Source: Muribaculaceae bacterium (GTDB taxonomy: Bacteria; Bacteroidota; Bacteroidia; Bacteroidales; Muribaculaceae). Taken from it: a stretch of 64,000 nucleotides of DNA. The notes beneath the pieces are model-generated. The model had not been told where the DNA came from. It saw only the letters and a program-made list of their open reading frames with translations, and did not search any database. Numbering within the stretch: the first letter of the stretch is position 1; every line of letters starts with the position of its first letter. This document shows, piece after piece, positions 17,388-25,033 of the stretch. The DNA is taken from NCBI GenBank assembly GCA_009775225.1, contig VSPE01000004.1, forward strand, positions 18,160 to 82,159, written 5' to 3'. Position numbers and translations under genes: made by a program.

Positions 17388-18523
17388 TGTGCGCCTCCTT
17401 TCCTGTATGATATGCCGGCGTTGGAGCCGCCGAAGCCCGATAGTATTTTTATGAAGCACCGGCGCTCTGTGTGGCGCGGCTGCGCCGATATGTCGAGGCG
17501 GCGCGATGTGCCTTGCTCGCTGAAGCCGACGGTAGGAAGCACCAGGCCGCGGTCGGCAGCGTGCATCGACAGAATGGTCTCGATGACGCCTGCAGCGCCA
17601 AGTGTGTGACCGAAGATGCCTTTGAGACCGTTGACGGGCACGGTGTCGAGCCCGGCGCGCTCTATGGCAATAGACTCCATTTCGTCGTTGTAGGCTGTGG
17701 CGGTGCCGTGGGCGTTGACAAACGCTATTTCCTCAGGCGCCACGCCGCTGCGCAGTATGTCGCGGAGCACGCGGAAGGAGCCTTCGCCCGTACGCGAGGG
17801 GCCGGATATGTGGTTGGCGTCGTTGTGCGCGGAGCCTGCCGCGTACAGCCACATGTCTTCGGGTGCGCTGTCGCATTTTGCGAGAATGAGGGTGCCGGCG
17901 GCTTCGCCGAGGTTTAGCCCTGTGCGTTTGCTGTCGTAGGGGAGGCAGCGTTCGGTGCTGAGTGCCTTGAACGACTGGAAGCCCGACACTATGAAGCGCG
18001 AAAGCAGGTCGGCGCCGATGATTACGGCGTGGCGTGCGCGGCCCGCCATAAGTTCGCGCACGGCGGCTATCTGTGCCGATACTCCCGAGATGCAGGCGTT
18101 GCTTACCACAAGCGGGCGGTTGGGGTTCCCGAAGTGGCGGGTGATGCGTTCCGCTGAACCGGCGAGGTAGCAGCGGCTGTCGTCGGGATTGTCGGCAAGG
18201 CATGCCACATTCCCTTTTGTGGTGGAGAGTATGAAGATAGTGTCGGGCGAGGCGGCGTCGAGCCGGCAGGAGGCTATAGCGCGCCCGGCCGAGAGTATGC
18301 ACAGCTGCTCGAAGAGGGTAAGGGTGCCCGGCTCGCCTGCTTCAGTGCGGAAGATGTCGGCGAGGGCCGTGCGGTCGAACACCGAGCCGAAGAATGGCTC
18401 TGGAAGTCCGAAGAGGCCTTCGTGGAGGCGCAGTGCGGAGCGACCCGCGAGTATGGCCTCTATGTTTTCGTCGGCGGTGAGGCCGATAGGCGATAATATG
18501 TTGTCGGCGACTGCTGCTATCAT
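17384..18523 (-). CDS. Beta-ketoacyl-ACP synthase, second catalytic copy
   Basis: A 379-residue ketosynthase with the nucleophile in VSNACISGVSAQ, and histidines in NAHGTATAYND and GIFGHTLGAAG, so all three catalytic residues are present. It is more divergent than the other two (NACISG instead of the TACSSA type), suggesting a dedicated step such as the first condensation onto the aromatic starter; that is inference. Start chosen at the ATG at 18523 because it overlaps the thioesterase stop as ATGA; the open frame extends further upstream but into the thioesterase gene. Confidence 0.88.
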   Translation of the reverse strand: MIAAVADNILSPIGLTADENIEAILAGRSALRLHEGLFGLPEPFFGSVFDRTALADIFRTEAGEPGTLTLFEQLCILSAGRAIASCRLDAASPDTIFILSTTKGNVACLADNPDDSRCYLAGSAERITRHFGNPNRPLVVSNACISGVSAQIAAVRELMAGRARHAVIIGADLLSRFIVSGFQSFKALSTERCLPYDSKRTGLNLGEAAGTLILAKCDSAPEDMWLYAAGSAHNDANHISGPSRTGEGSFRVLRDILRSGVAPEEIAFVNAHGTATAYNDEMESIAIERAGLDTVPVNGLKGIFGHTLGAAGVIETILSMHAADRGLVLPTVGFSEQGTSRRLDISAQPRHTERRCFIKILSGFGGSNAGISYRKGGAQ

Positions 18524-18939
18524 AGCACCTCCCATTTTTCTTTCCATTGCTGATAGAAGGAGGGGTTCTCCCACACGAGCTGATAATCCTTATCCATGAA
18601 TACTTGCACGGAACGCCCGGTGGCTATAATACCACTGTCGGCGCGGTCGTAGATTTCGTATTCGAATACTATCTTGGCCGACTCGGTGGGTATGTAGGTG
18701 ATGCGCACGGCGGGCTGCATCTCGTAGGCGAGGGGCCGTTTGTATTTGAACGACAGCTCCACAAGCGGGGCGAAGTATCCGTTTCCGAAGATAGTCATGT
18801 AGCCAAGCCCGTATTTGCGGCCGAACTCCTCGCGCGCGTCCTCGAAGTAAAGCGGATATGAGCCGTGCCAAACGATGTTCATCGAGTCGACCTCGCTGAA
18901 CCGCACTTCAAAGTCTTTTGTCGCTGTGAGTTTTTTCAT
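18520..18939 (-). CDS. 4HBT-type hotdog acyl thioesterase
   Basis: A 139-residue single hotdog domain of the YbgC/4-hydroxybenzoyl-CoA thioesterase type: RFSEVDSMNIVWHGSYPLYFE carries the active-site D-x-x-x-x-(V/H)-W/H arrangement (Asp about 17), followed by the FEDAREEFGRKYGL helix. These cleave acyl-CoA or acyl-ACP. In an aryl polyene pathway it would release the finished polyene or proofread carrier proteins. Two bases separate it from the upstream hotdog gene. Confidence 0.86.
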   Translation of the reverse strand: MKKLTATKDFEVRFSEVDSMNIVWHGSYPLYFEDAREEFGRKYGLGYMTIFGNGYFAPLVELSFKYKRPLAYEMQPAVRITYIPTESAKIVFEYEIYDRADSGIIATGRSVQVFMDKDYQLVWENPSFYQQWKEKWEVL

Positions 18940-18941
18940 CG

Positions 18942-19385
18942 TCAGACGCTTTGTGAGTCAACTTCGCTTACTGCAATCTTCATCTCGCACTCGGCTATGA
19001 TGTCGTTGTCGCCGCTCTTTACGGAGGCTGTGACAAGAGTCATGCCGAACACTTCTTCCACGGTGACTATGGCGGTCTCTATTTCTTGCCCTGCGGCGGG
19101 AAGTCGGTGCAGGCGCAGGTTGCGGATTGCTCCGATGAAGCCGAGCTGTATGCCTTTACGGAGGATGTATTTGTTGACATATCCTATGCGTGCCGCGCAG
19201 GTCTGGGCTATGTTCTCAATGATGCCAGAGGTGGTGAAAAGGCCGTTCTCGACAAAGATGTTGTCTGGATTTACGGTGGTGCGCGTCACGGTTTTCTCCA
19301 TATCGAAGTGTATGAGTCGCCCTACCATGACGAACGGTTCCTGCTGCGGCAGCAGCGTGTGTATGTCTATTTCTTCTAAATTCAT
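18942..19385 (-). CDS. FabA/FabZ-like hotdog dehydratase (ApeP-like)
   Basis: A 147-residue hotdog domain. The segment LLPQQEPFVMVGRLIHFD matches the N-terminal strand of FabZ-type dehydratases, and GLFTTSGIIENIAQTCAARIG the active-site helix, with Glu in ENIAQ. The usual His-Phe-Pro is degenerate (VENGLF), so it probably works with the second dehydratase (12545-12916), as the ApeI-ApeP heterodimer does in aryl polyene synthesis. The ATG at 19385 overlaps the upstream TAA (TAATG), which fixes the start. Confidence 0.8.
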   Translation of the reverse strand: MNLEEIDIHTLLPQQEPFVMVGRLIHFDMEKTVTRTTVNPDNIFVENGLFTTSGIIENIAQTCAARIGYVNKYILRKGIQLGFIGAIRNLRLHRLPAAGQEIETAIVTVEEVFGMTLVTASVKSGDNDIIAECEMKIAVSEVDSQSV

Positions 19386-20278
19386 TATTGTGCCCAAAAG
19401 TCAAAGTAGTTGTACCACTGGGTGGGGTAGCGGCGCACGGTCGCTTCGAGCAGTTTCACATATTCGGCAGCGAGCGCTGCGGCGCGTGTCCGGGTGTTGC
19501 CTTCCGATGTGGCGGGGATACGGTGCACGCTGATGCGATAGCGGCGCAGCCCGCTTTTCATAACCGACACGAAGAGCATGGGCACGTCGCGCATGGCGGC
19601 AAGCAGAAACGCTCCCTGCGGAAATCTGGCTGGGGCGCCCATGAAGTCGACGACAAACGCTTTCTGTGAACCGAAAACGCGGTCGGCGGGCATGCTTAGT
19701 ATTTCGCCGTCGGTGAGGGCGCTGTCTATCACGAACAGGTGCGACATGTCGGGCATCATCGAAATCATGCGTATGTTGTTGCCGTCGAACATCTTGCTCC
19801 TGTTTGCCATGACGGAGGCTTTCTCGCCGCCGAACACAAGAGCGTTGAAGCGTTTGTCCTCGGCCACCAGCGAGTAGCCGGCCAGCTCGTAGTTGCCTAT
19901 ATGCGAGCTGAGCTGAATGAAGCCGCCGGGCTGCCCGGAGAGTGTGGAGAAGATGTCGTAGCCGTCAATGTCGATGCCGAACTTCTTGCCGGCGTACATG
20001 GCGAAGCGGTCGATTACAACCTGCGAGAACGCGCAGTGGTTGCGGTATGTGCTCCATGCCGCGCGGAGGCGTCCGTAGCCGAGGCGCTGCCTGAAGAACG
20101 AATACATGGTGCGGCGTGCCTTGCCGTTGACAATCAGTGTGGGCGGTACCACAAATACCGAGGCGAAGGCATAGAGCACGCGCACGTCGATAAACCGCAG
20201 GGCTGTTATGAGCCGGCGGTGCATCCAGCCGTTACCGTAGGTTGTGCCTACCCACTTGTCGTGCTTAAGCTCGCCCAA
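19385..20278 (-). CDS. LpxL/HtrB-type lysophospholipid acyltransferase
   Basis: A 297-residue membrane-associated acyltransferase. The catalytic HX4(D/E) is in SSHIGNYELAG (His about 124), and the FPQGAFLLAAM segment follows near residue 215. An N-terminal hydrophobic stretch (FIDVRVLYAFASVFVVPP) would anchor it to the inner membrane. Homologues in aryl polyene clusters are thought to esterify the polyene to the lipid carrier. The only start compatible with the conserved N-terminus is the TTG at 20278; an in-frame stop lies two codons upstream, between this gene and the carrier protein. Confidence 0.85.
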   Translation of the reverse strand: MGELKHDKWVGTTYGNGWMHRRLITALRFIDVRVLYAFASVFVVPPTLIVNGKARRTMYSFFRQRLGYGRLRAAWSTYRNHCAFSQVVIDRFAMYAGKKFGIDIDGYDIFSTLSGQPGGFIQLSSHIGNYELAGYSLVAEDKRFNALVFGGEKASVMANRSKMFDGNNIRMISMMPDMSHLFVIDSALTDGEILSMPADRVFGSQKAFVVDFMGAPARFPQGAFLLAAMRDVPMLFVSVMKSGLRRYRISVHRIPATSEGNTRTRAAALAAEYVKLLEATVRRYPTQWYNYFDFWAQ

Positions 20279-20287
20279 GGCTTACAC

Positions 20288-20536
20288 TTATTTTTCGTTG
20301 ACCTTGCGCTCGATGTAGTCGTAGAAATCGTTGAGAGTTACCACTCCGGCCATTTCTTCGGGTTTGATTTTGAAACCGAAGTTCTTCTCCACGATTACGA
20401 CAATATCCACGAAGTCGAGGCTGTCGATGCCGACATCTTCTTTCAGACGTGCTTCGGGGAAGATTTTCTCGTCGTCTACCTCCAAATCGTCGATAAGGAA
20501 GTCGCGTACTTTGCTTTCAATTTCTTTGCGTTCCAT
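20288..20536 (-). CDS. Acyl carrier protein, second copy
   Basis: An 82-residue carrier protein, strongly acidic, with the phosphopantetheine site GIDSLDFVDIV (Ser about 38). It shares the general fold with the protein at 16574-16831 but differs in helix 2-3, consistent with a separate role in the pathway. It lies between the methyltransferase (19 bases upstream) and the LpxL-type acyltransferase (nine bases downstream). Confidence 0.92.
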   Translation of the reverse strand: MERKEIESKVRDFLIDDLEVDDEKIFPEARLKEDVGIDSLDFVDIVVIVEKNFGFKIKPEEMAGVVTLNDFYDYIERKVNEK

Positions 20537-20555
20537 GATTGATATCTTATTTCTG

Positions 20556-21650
20556 TTATTTTCGTACTACGAGGATTGAGTGGCCTTGGCCGAGACCGTC
20601 GTGTATGGCTTCGACGCGCAGGCCCGCTTCGGAAACGAGGCGCTCCATGTCGGCGGAGTGGTACATCTTGCTGTTGCCGTTTGCTATGGCTGTGAAATAG
20701 AGGCTTGTGAGGGTGAGGCATAGAGCAGCCGGCTCGAAGCGCTGTCTGTCCCAGAGCGTCTCCATGATGTAGAGGCGCGACTCGGCGTCCATTACTTTGG
20801 ATGCGCGGCGAAGTATGCTCACTATCTGCTCTTCGCTGAAGCAGTCTAGGAACTGGCTCATCCATATAGCTTCGAAGGTGCATCCGGCAGGCATCTCCAC
20901 GCTTTGGTCGAGCAGATTTATGCCGAGGCCGTCGATGCGGTCGGCGCCGGGGTGGCCCTTCACGTTCTCCTGCATCATGCCTATCTGCTGTGGCAGGTCG
21001 AGGATAGTGACCTGCACGTCTTTGTCGTAATCGACGCAGCGTAGGGCCCAGCGGCCTGTGTTGCCGCCTACGTCGAGGAGGGTGCGGGGCTTGCCTGCGA
21101 ATACTATTTCGAGTGCGGGGTCGAAAGAGTTGTCGCTATAGAAGTGGTCGAAGTCGAACCAGCTTTTTCTGATGTGCGGTGGCAGCGACGAAAGGCCCTC
21201 GTACACCGTAGGCCAGTCGCCGAGGGTCTTGAGGCCTACGGGCTTGCCTTCAAGGAGCGACTCTTCGAGGTTGAACCAGCCGAGGTAGTTCACATCATGG
21301 TTGAAGTTGATATTTACTCTCGTGGCGTGGTCGTTGATGAGGAACCAGCCGGTCTTGGAAATGGTGAAGCGGTCGGTTTCGGGATTTACGAGCACTATGC
21401 CTATACACAGCGATGCTTCGAGCAGACACTTGGCCGCGTACTCCGAGATGTCGGCCTTCCGGGCTACTTCAGCTATGGTCATGCCGCCGTCGCTGTCGCG
21501 CAGCATATCCATGATACCGAACTTGAGCATGATGCGTGCAGTCTGAAACACTGCGGGGCCAAAGGCTATAAATTCTGCAAGGCGCTGAGCCTCGCGTGCA
21601 CTGAGTGTTTCTCTGGTATATTTTTTCTGAAGTTCCGGAAAAAGGTTCAT
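20556..21650 (-). CDS. SAM-dependent O-methyltransferase (acetylserotonin OMT-like)
   Basis: A 364-residue methyltransferase with an N-terminal dimerisation/winged-helix domain (about residues 30-130) and a C-terminal SAM-binding domain: motif I is LLDVGGNTGRWAL, followed by VTILDLPQQ and FLDCFSEEQ. This is the architecture of small-molecule O-methyltransferases acting on phenolic hydroxyls. It would O-methylate the phenol (or a catechol) of the aryl head group, as seen in some aryl polyenes; ring C-methylation is less likely with this fold. It begins a subblock after a gap of 193 bases with a hairpin in it, so it may have its own transcript start. Confidence 0.88.
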   Translation of the reverse strand: MNLFPELQKKYTRETLSAREAQRLAEFIAFGPAVFQTARIMLKFGIMDMLRDSDGGMTIAEVARKADISEYAAKCLLEASLCIGIVLVNPETDRFTISKTGWFLINDHATRVNINFNHDVNYLGWFNLEESLLEGKPVGLKTLGDWPTVYEGLSSLPPHIRKSWFDFDHFYSDNSFDPALEIVFAGKPRTLLDVGGNTGRWALRCVDYDKDVQVTILDLPQQIGMMQENVKGHPGADRIDGLGINLLDQSVEMPAGCTFEAIWMSQFLDCFSEEQIVSILRRASKVMDAESRLYIMETLWDRQRFEPAALCLTLTSLYFTAIANGNSKMYHSADMERLVSEAGLRVEAIHDGLGQGHSILVVRK

Positions 21651-21790
21651 CTTGTCGGTTAGTGGGTTTCGCGATTTTCAAATTAGTACGCGAATTTACA
21701 TATTATTTTTGAAATATTGGCCGAAAATACGAATTATAAGTGATTTTTTGCGAAAAGAAAATATTTGTTCGTTGCAGTATTTTGCGGAAC

Positions 21791-21821
21791 CGCCACCGAA
21801 ATCATGAGAACTTCGGTGGCG
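21791..21821 (-). terminator. Hairpin between secreted protein and methyltransferase genes
   Basis: A perfect 10-base inverted repeat (CGCCACCGAA ... TTCGGTGGCG) with an 11-base loop, 23 bases after the stop of the secreted protein gene. There is no clear U-run after it, so it may attenuate rather than terminate, or stabilise the upstream RNA. The rest of the 193-base gap is AT-rich; I see no strong TAnnTTTG box on the minus strand. Confidence 0.5.
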
Positions 21822-21843
21822 ACATTATCTTGTGGAATGTGTC

Positions 21844-22380
21844 TTATTTGCCTTTTTTGATGCGTTTGGCAAGATACTTTGCTATTCCCTCAAAACTTTC
21901 TTCAAGTGCTATCTCATAATTGAAGCCGCTGTTTGATTCTTCATCGATGGTGAATACGGCAACGTTATCGCCTGTTGTTTTATCCTTGATGGTGACAGAA
22001 CCCCATAGCTTGATGCCGATGCCGCCTTTGAACGACATCACATTTATGAATACGTCGACGTTTGTGATTTTAACCACAAACTCATACTGAGCTTCGTCGG
22101 TATTCTTTGTCATTTTGAATTTCTTTGAGTTGTCGTTGAACTCTCTTACGAATTCCGACGCACATTCGGGGAGCTGAGCGTCGACATTGATAAAGCGCCC
22201 GTCTTGGCGCAGGGGCATCTTGTTGTCGAACTGAGTGTCGGCCATATCGATGACCACAGAGGCGATACCGCCGTCTTTGAGCGGTGCTATCGAGCCTTCC
22301 GAAAGCTTAATGTCGTCGCCGGCCATTACTGTCACACAGCCTGCTATTGCGAGCAGCAGGGTAAGTAAGTACTTTTTCAT
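21844..22380 (-). CDS. Secreted protein of unknown function within the cluster
   Basis: A 178-residue protein with a signal peptide (MKKYLLTLLLAIAGCVTVMAG). The mature protein has no family I can name. It is beta-rich with a C-terminal helix ending in KYLAKRIKKGK. The pattern of its second half (NDNSKKFKM, AQYEFVVKI, TIKDKTTGDNVAVFTID, LEESFEGIAKYLAKRIKKG) parallels the product of 24514-25026 (NEKSKDFYF, AKYEMSVCF, TLTNKENGKSVTFD, LRESIEGAGEKAATYIKRNIK), so the two look like divergent paralogues. It lies between gaps of 164 and 193 bases. Confidence 0.75.
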   Translation of the reverse strand: MKKYLLTLLLAIAGCVTVMAGDDIKLSEGSIAPLKDGGIASVVIDMADTQFDNKMPLRQDGRFINVDAQLPECASEFVREFNDNSKKFKMTKNTDEAQYEFVVKITNVDVFINVMSFKGGIGIKLWGSVTIKDKTTGDNVAVFTIDEESNSGFNYEIALEESFEGIAKYLAKRIKKGK

Positions 22381-22544
22381 TGGTTTGGAATTTTTTTGGT
22401 TAGTATTCGGGTTGTTTATATCTGTTGATTTTTTTGAATTTGCGGAATAAATGAAGCTTACGCGGCACTGTCAGGACAATGCAAATCAGCACTTCTCTTA
22501 GACAACTGCACCTTAACGGAAGTGGGGTGCCAACGGAAGGGACG

Positions 22545-23771
22545 TTAGTCTTTGACCTTGCGGATAACGAGGGCGCTGTTGGTTCCGCCGAATCCGAAGG
22601 AGTTGGAGAGGATGATGTCGAGAGGCATGTCGATAGTCTTGCGCGCTATGTTGAGCGGGGCAGCGTACTCGTCGGGCTCGTCGAGGTTTATGTTGGGAGC
22701 CACAAAGTTGTTCTGCATCATGAGTATGCTGTACACTATTTCGCTTGCTCCGGCCATCCAACATTCGTGTCCTGTCATCGACTTCGTGGAGCTGATTACG
22801 GCTTTCTTGCCTCCGAATATGCGGTTGAGGGCAATGGCTTCGAACGCGTCGCCCTGGGGTGTGGATGTAGCGTGCGCGTTCACATAGTCTACATCATCGG
22901 CCGTGATGCCTGCGTCGGCCAAAGCGCGGTTCATTGCTCTTTCCGAGCCGTCGTCGCTGGGTTGTGATATACCGCCGCCGTTCGACGAGAAGCCGTAGCC
23001 TGTGACTTCGGCAAGGATTGTGGCTCCACGTGCCACGGCATGGTCATAGTCTTCGAGTACGAGTGCCGCCGCGCCGCCGCTGGGTATGAGGCCGTCGCGG
23101 TTTTTATCGAATGGGCGCGAGGCTTTCTCAGGTTCGTCCATGCGTACGGAGAAAGCGCTGAGCGCATCGAACGTGGCCATAGAGTAGTAGTTGGTCTCCT
23201 GCGCGCCACCGGCGAGTACCATATCTTGCAAGCCTAGTTTTATGAGCATGTATGCGAGGCCTATAGAGTGCGAGCCGCTGGCGCAGGCCGCGCTGACGGT
23301 GAAGTTCACTCCTTTGAGGTGGAAGATAGTGCTCAGGTTCATGTTTACGGTGGAGTTCATCGACTGGAAGATGAAGCCTGAGCCGAGGAGTGCGGAGTCA
23401 TGTTTCTCGCGCATGATTTCGGCGGCTTCTATTACGGGTTTAGCCGATGAGTCGTTGCCGAATATTACACCGACTTCGTTTTCGAGTAGGTATTGGTCGG
23501 TGATGCCAGCCTGCTCGAAAGCCTCTTTCGATGCCATGAAGGCGTATTCGGCTTCTTCGGAGAGGCCTGTGCGCAGGCGCCGGTCGATTACACCTTTGAG
23601 CTTCGGTCGCTCCACAATACCGGTGAGAGCCGAGCGGTAGCCGTATTCCTTTCGGGCTTCTTCCACTCCGATGCCCGACTTTCCCTGATAGAGCGACTCT
23701 TTTACTTCTTCTTTATTTTTGCCGATACAGGCCCAGATGCCCATGCCGGTGATGACAACTCTTCTGTTCAT
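22545..23771 (-). CDS. Beta-ketoacyl-ACP synthase (FabF-type), third catalytic copy
   Basis: A 408-residue FabF-like enzyme with the nucleophile in TVSAACASGSHS (Cys about 165) and histidines in NAHATSTPQGD and KSMTGHECWMAG; all catalytic residues are present. It sits directly after the FabG gene in the operon, so this pair may supply the ketoacyl and hydroxyacyl intermediates. The 164-base gap downstream (22381-22544) holds no gene I can identify. Confidence 0.9.
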   Translation of the reverse strand: MNRRVVITGMGIWACIGKNKEEVKESLYQGKSGIGVEEARKEYGYRSALTGIVERPKLKGVIDRRLRTGLSEEAEYAFMASKEAFEQAGITDQYLLENEVGVIFGNDSSAKPVIEAAEIMREKHDSALLGSGFIFQSMNSTVNMNLSTIFHLKGVNFTVSAACASGSHSIGLAYMLIKLGLQDMVLAGGAQETNYYSMATFDALSAFSVRMDEPEKASRPFDKNRDGLIPSGGAAALVLEDYDHAVARGATILAEVTGYGFSSNGGGISQPSDDGSERAMNRALADAGITADDVDYVNAHATSTPQGDAFEAIALNRIFGGKKAVISSTKSMTGHECWMAGASEIVYSILMMQNNFVAPNINLDEPDEYAAPLNIARKTIDMPLDIILSNSFGFGGTNSALVIRKVKD

Positions 23772-23788
23772 TTATTTATATATGTTGC

Positions 23789-24517
23789 TTACGAATATAA
23801 TCCGCCGTTGATAGAAATAGCCTGACCGGTGATGTATGCAGCCTGGTCGGAAGCGAGGAAGGAAGCGAGGGCGGCAACTTCGTCGGCAGTTCCGAAGCGG
23901 CGCATCGGCACCAGTTTCTTAAGCTCGTTTACATCGAGTCCTGCTGTCATGTCGCTTTCTATGAAGCCGGGGCATATAGCGTTGACAGTCACTTTTCGGG
24001 GCGCAACTTCCTGTGCGAGCGCCTTTGTGGCACCGATTAGGGCGGCTTTGGCGGCAGAGTAGTTGGCCTGTCCGGGCAGACCTTTTAGGCCGGATAGCGA
24101 CGATATGTTGATGATGCGTCCCGAGCGTTTGCTTAGCATGCCTTTGAGTAGGCGGCGAGTGGTGTAGAAGAAGCCGTTGAGAGAGGTGTCGACTACTGAG
24201 TGCCATTCGTCGTTCTGCATGAATATGAGCACGTTGTCGCGGCGTATGCCGGCGTTGTTTACGAGCACGGTGACAGTGTCGTCGGGGTGTTCCGTCTCCC
24301 AGGCTTCGAGGGCTGCTTCTATTTCTTCGGGTTTGGAAACGTCGAAGCGCAGAAGTTCAGCAGAGCCTCCTGCTGCGGTGATTTCTGCGAGAGTTTCTTC
24401 AGCGGCTTTTAGGTTGGATACGTAGTTTATGATTACGGCAAAGCCGTCGGCGGCGAGTCGGATGGCGATTGCGCGGCCGATGCCACGGGAGCCGCCTGTT
24501 ACTAAAGCATAGTTCAT
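23789..24517 (-). CDS. FabG-type 3-ketoacyl-ACP reductase
   Basis: A 242-residue short-chain dehydrogenase. The cofactor motif is VTGGSRGIGRAIA at residues 6-18, NNAG near residue 87, the catalytic Ser in ISSLSG (about 137) and YSAAK (Tyr about 151, Lys 155). It ends in QAISINGGLYS, the usual FabG tail. It would reduce beta-ketoacyl-ACP with NADPH in each extension round. Overlaps the secreted protein gene by four bases. It may be pathway-specific, since a housekeeping fabG would be expected elsewhere. Confidence 0.92.
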   Translation of the reverse strand: MNYALVTGGSRGIGRAIAIRLAADGFAVIINYVSNLKAAEETLAEITAAGGSAELLRFDVSKPEEIEAALEAWETEHPDDTVTVLVNNAGIRRDNVLIFMQNDEWHSVVDTSLNGFFYTTRRLLKGMLSKRSGRIINISSLSGLKGLPGQANYSAAKAALIGATKALAQEVAPRKVTVNAICPGFIESDMTAGLDVNELKKLVPMRRFGTADEVAALASFLASDQAAYITGQAISINGGLYS

Positions 24518-25026
24518 TCTATGTCGAAGTTCTTGATATTACGTTTGATATATGTAGCGGCTTTTTCGCCGGCGCCTTCAATGCTTTCGCGAAGCAGGTG
24601 CAGGCGCGAGCCGTAGGTGCCGCCCCGGCAAGATTTGTCGAATGTTACTGATTTGCCGTTTTCTTTGTTGGTGAGAGTGAATATGAAGTTTCCGTGCTGT
24701 CCGTCGCTGTTGCACTTTACGAAGCACACGCTCATTTCGTATTTTGCGTCGGGGTATTCGCCGAAATAGAAGTCCTTGCTTTTCTCGTTGAGACCTCTGC
24801 GCAGGCTTGAGAAGAGGCCTCGGTGTATTCGTGCCTCTGCCTGCTCGAGAGTCTCGCCTTTTTCGAGTTCTTCGGCTTCGATGAAATCGGTGAGGTATTG
24901 GCGTCCAATCATGCCACGCTCGGTGGAGAGCACCAGGTTTACGTCGGTGAATACGTTGAAGTCCTGCGCGCACGCTGTGATTACAGAAGCGATAAGAAGA
25001 GCGAGAGACAATAGTGTACGGTTCAT
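24514..25026 (-). CDS. Secreted protein of unknown function, paralogue-like to 21844-22380
   Basis: A 170-residue protein with signal peptide (MNRTLLSLALLIASVITACA). The mature part contains KSKDFYFGEYPDAKYEMSV, a beta-hairpin TLTNKENGKSVTF, and a C-terminal helix ESIEGAGEKAATYIKR. The same order of elements is seen in the product of 21844-22380. I do not recognise a named family. Location between the ammonia-lyase and FabG genes, with overlaps, means it is cotranscribed with the pathway. The ATG at 25026 is used; a TTG further upstream is disregarded. Confidence 0.75.
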   Translation of the reverse strand: MNRTLLSLALLIASVITACAQDFNVFTDVNLVLSTERGMIGRQYLTDFIEAEELEKGETLEQAEARIHRGLFSSLRRGLNEKSKDFYFGEYPDAKYEMSVCFVKCNSDGQHGNFIFTLTNKENGKSVTFDKSCRGGTYGSRLHLLRESIEGAGEKAATYIKRNIKNFDIE

Positions 25027-25033
25027 ATTGCTG

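Noticed and set aside
21651..21843. A promoter or riboswitch in the 193-base gap within the cluster.
   Set aside because: Only a hairpin without a U run and AT-rich sequence; no TAnnTTTG box on the right strand and no riboswitch core I recognise.
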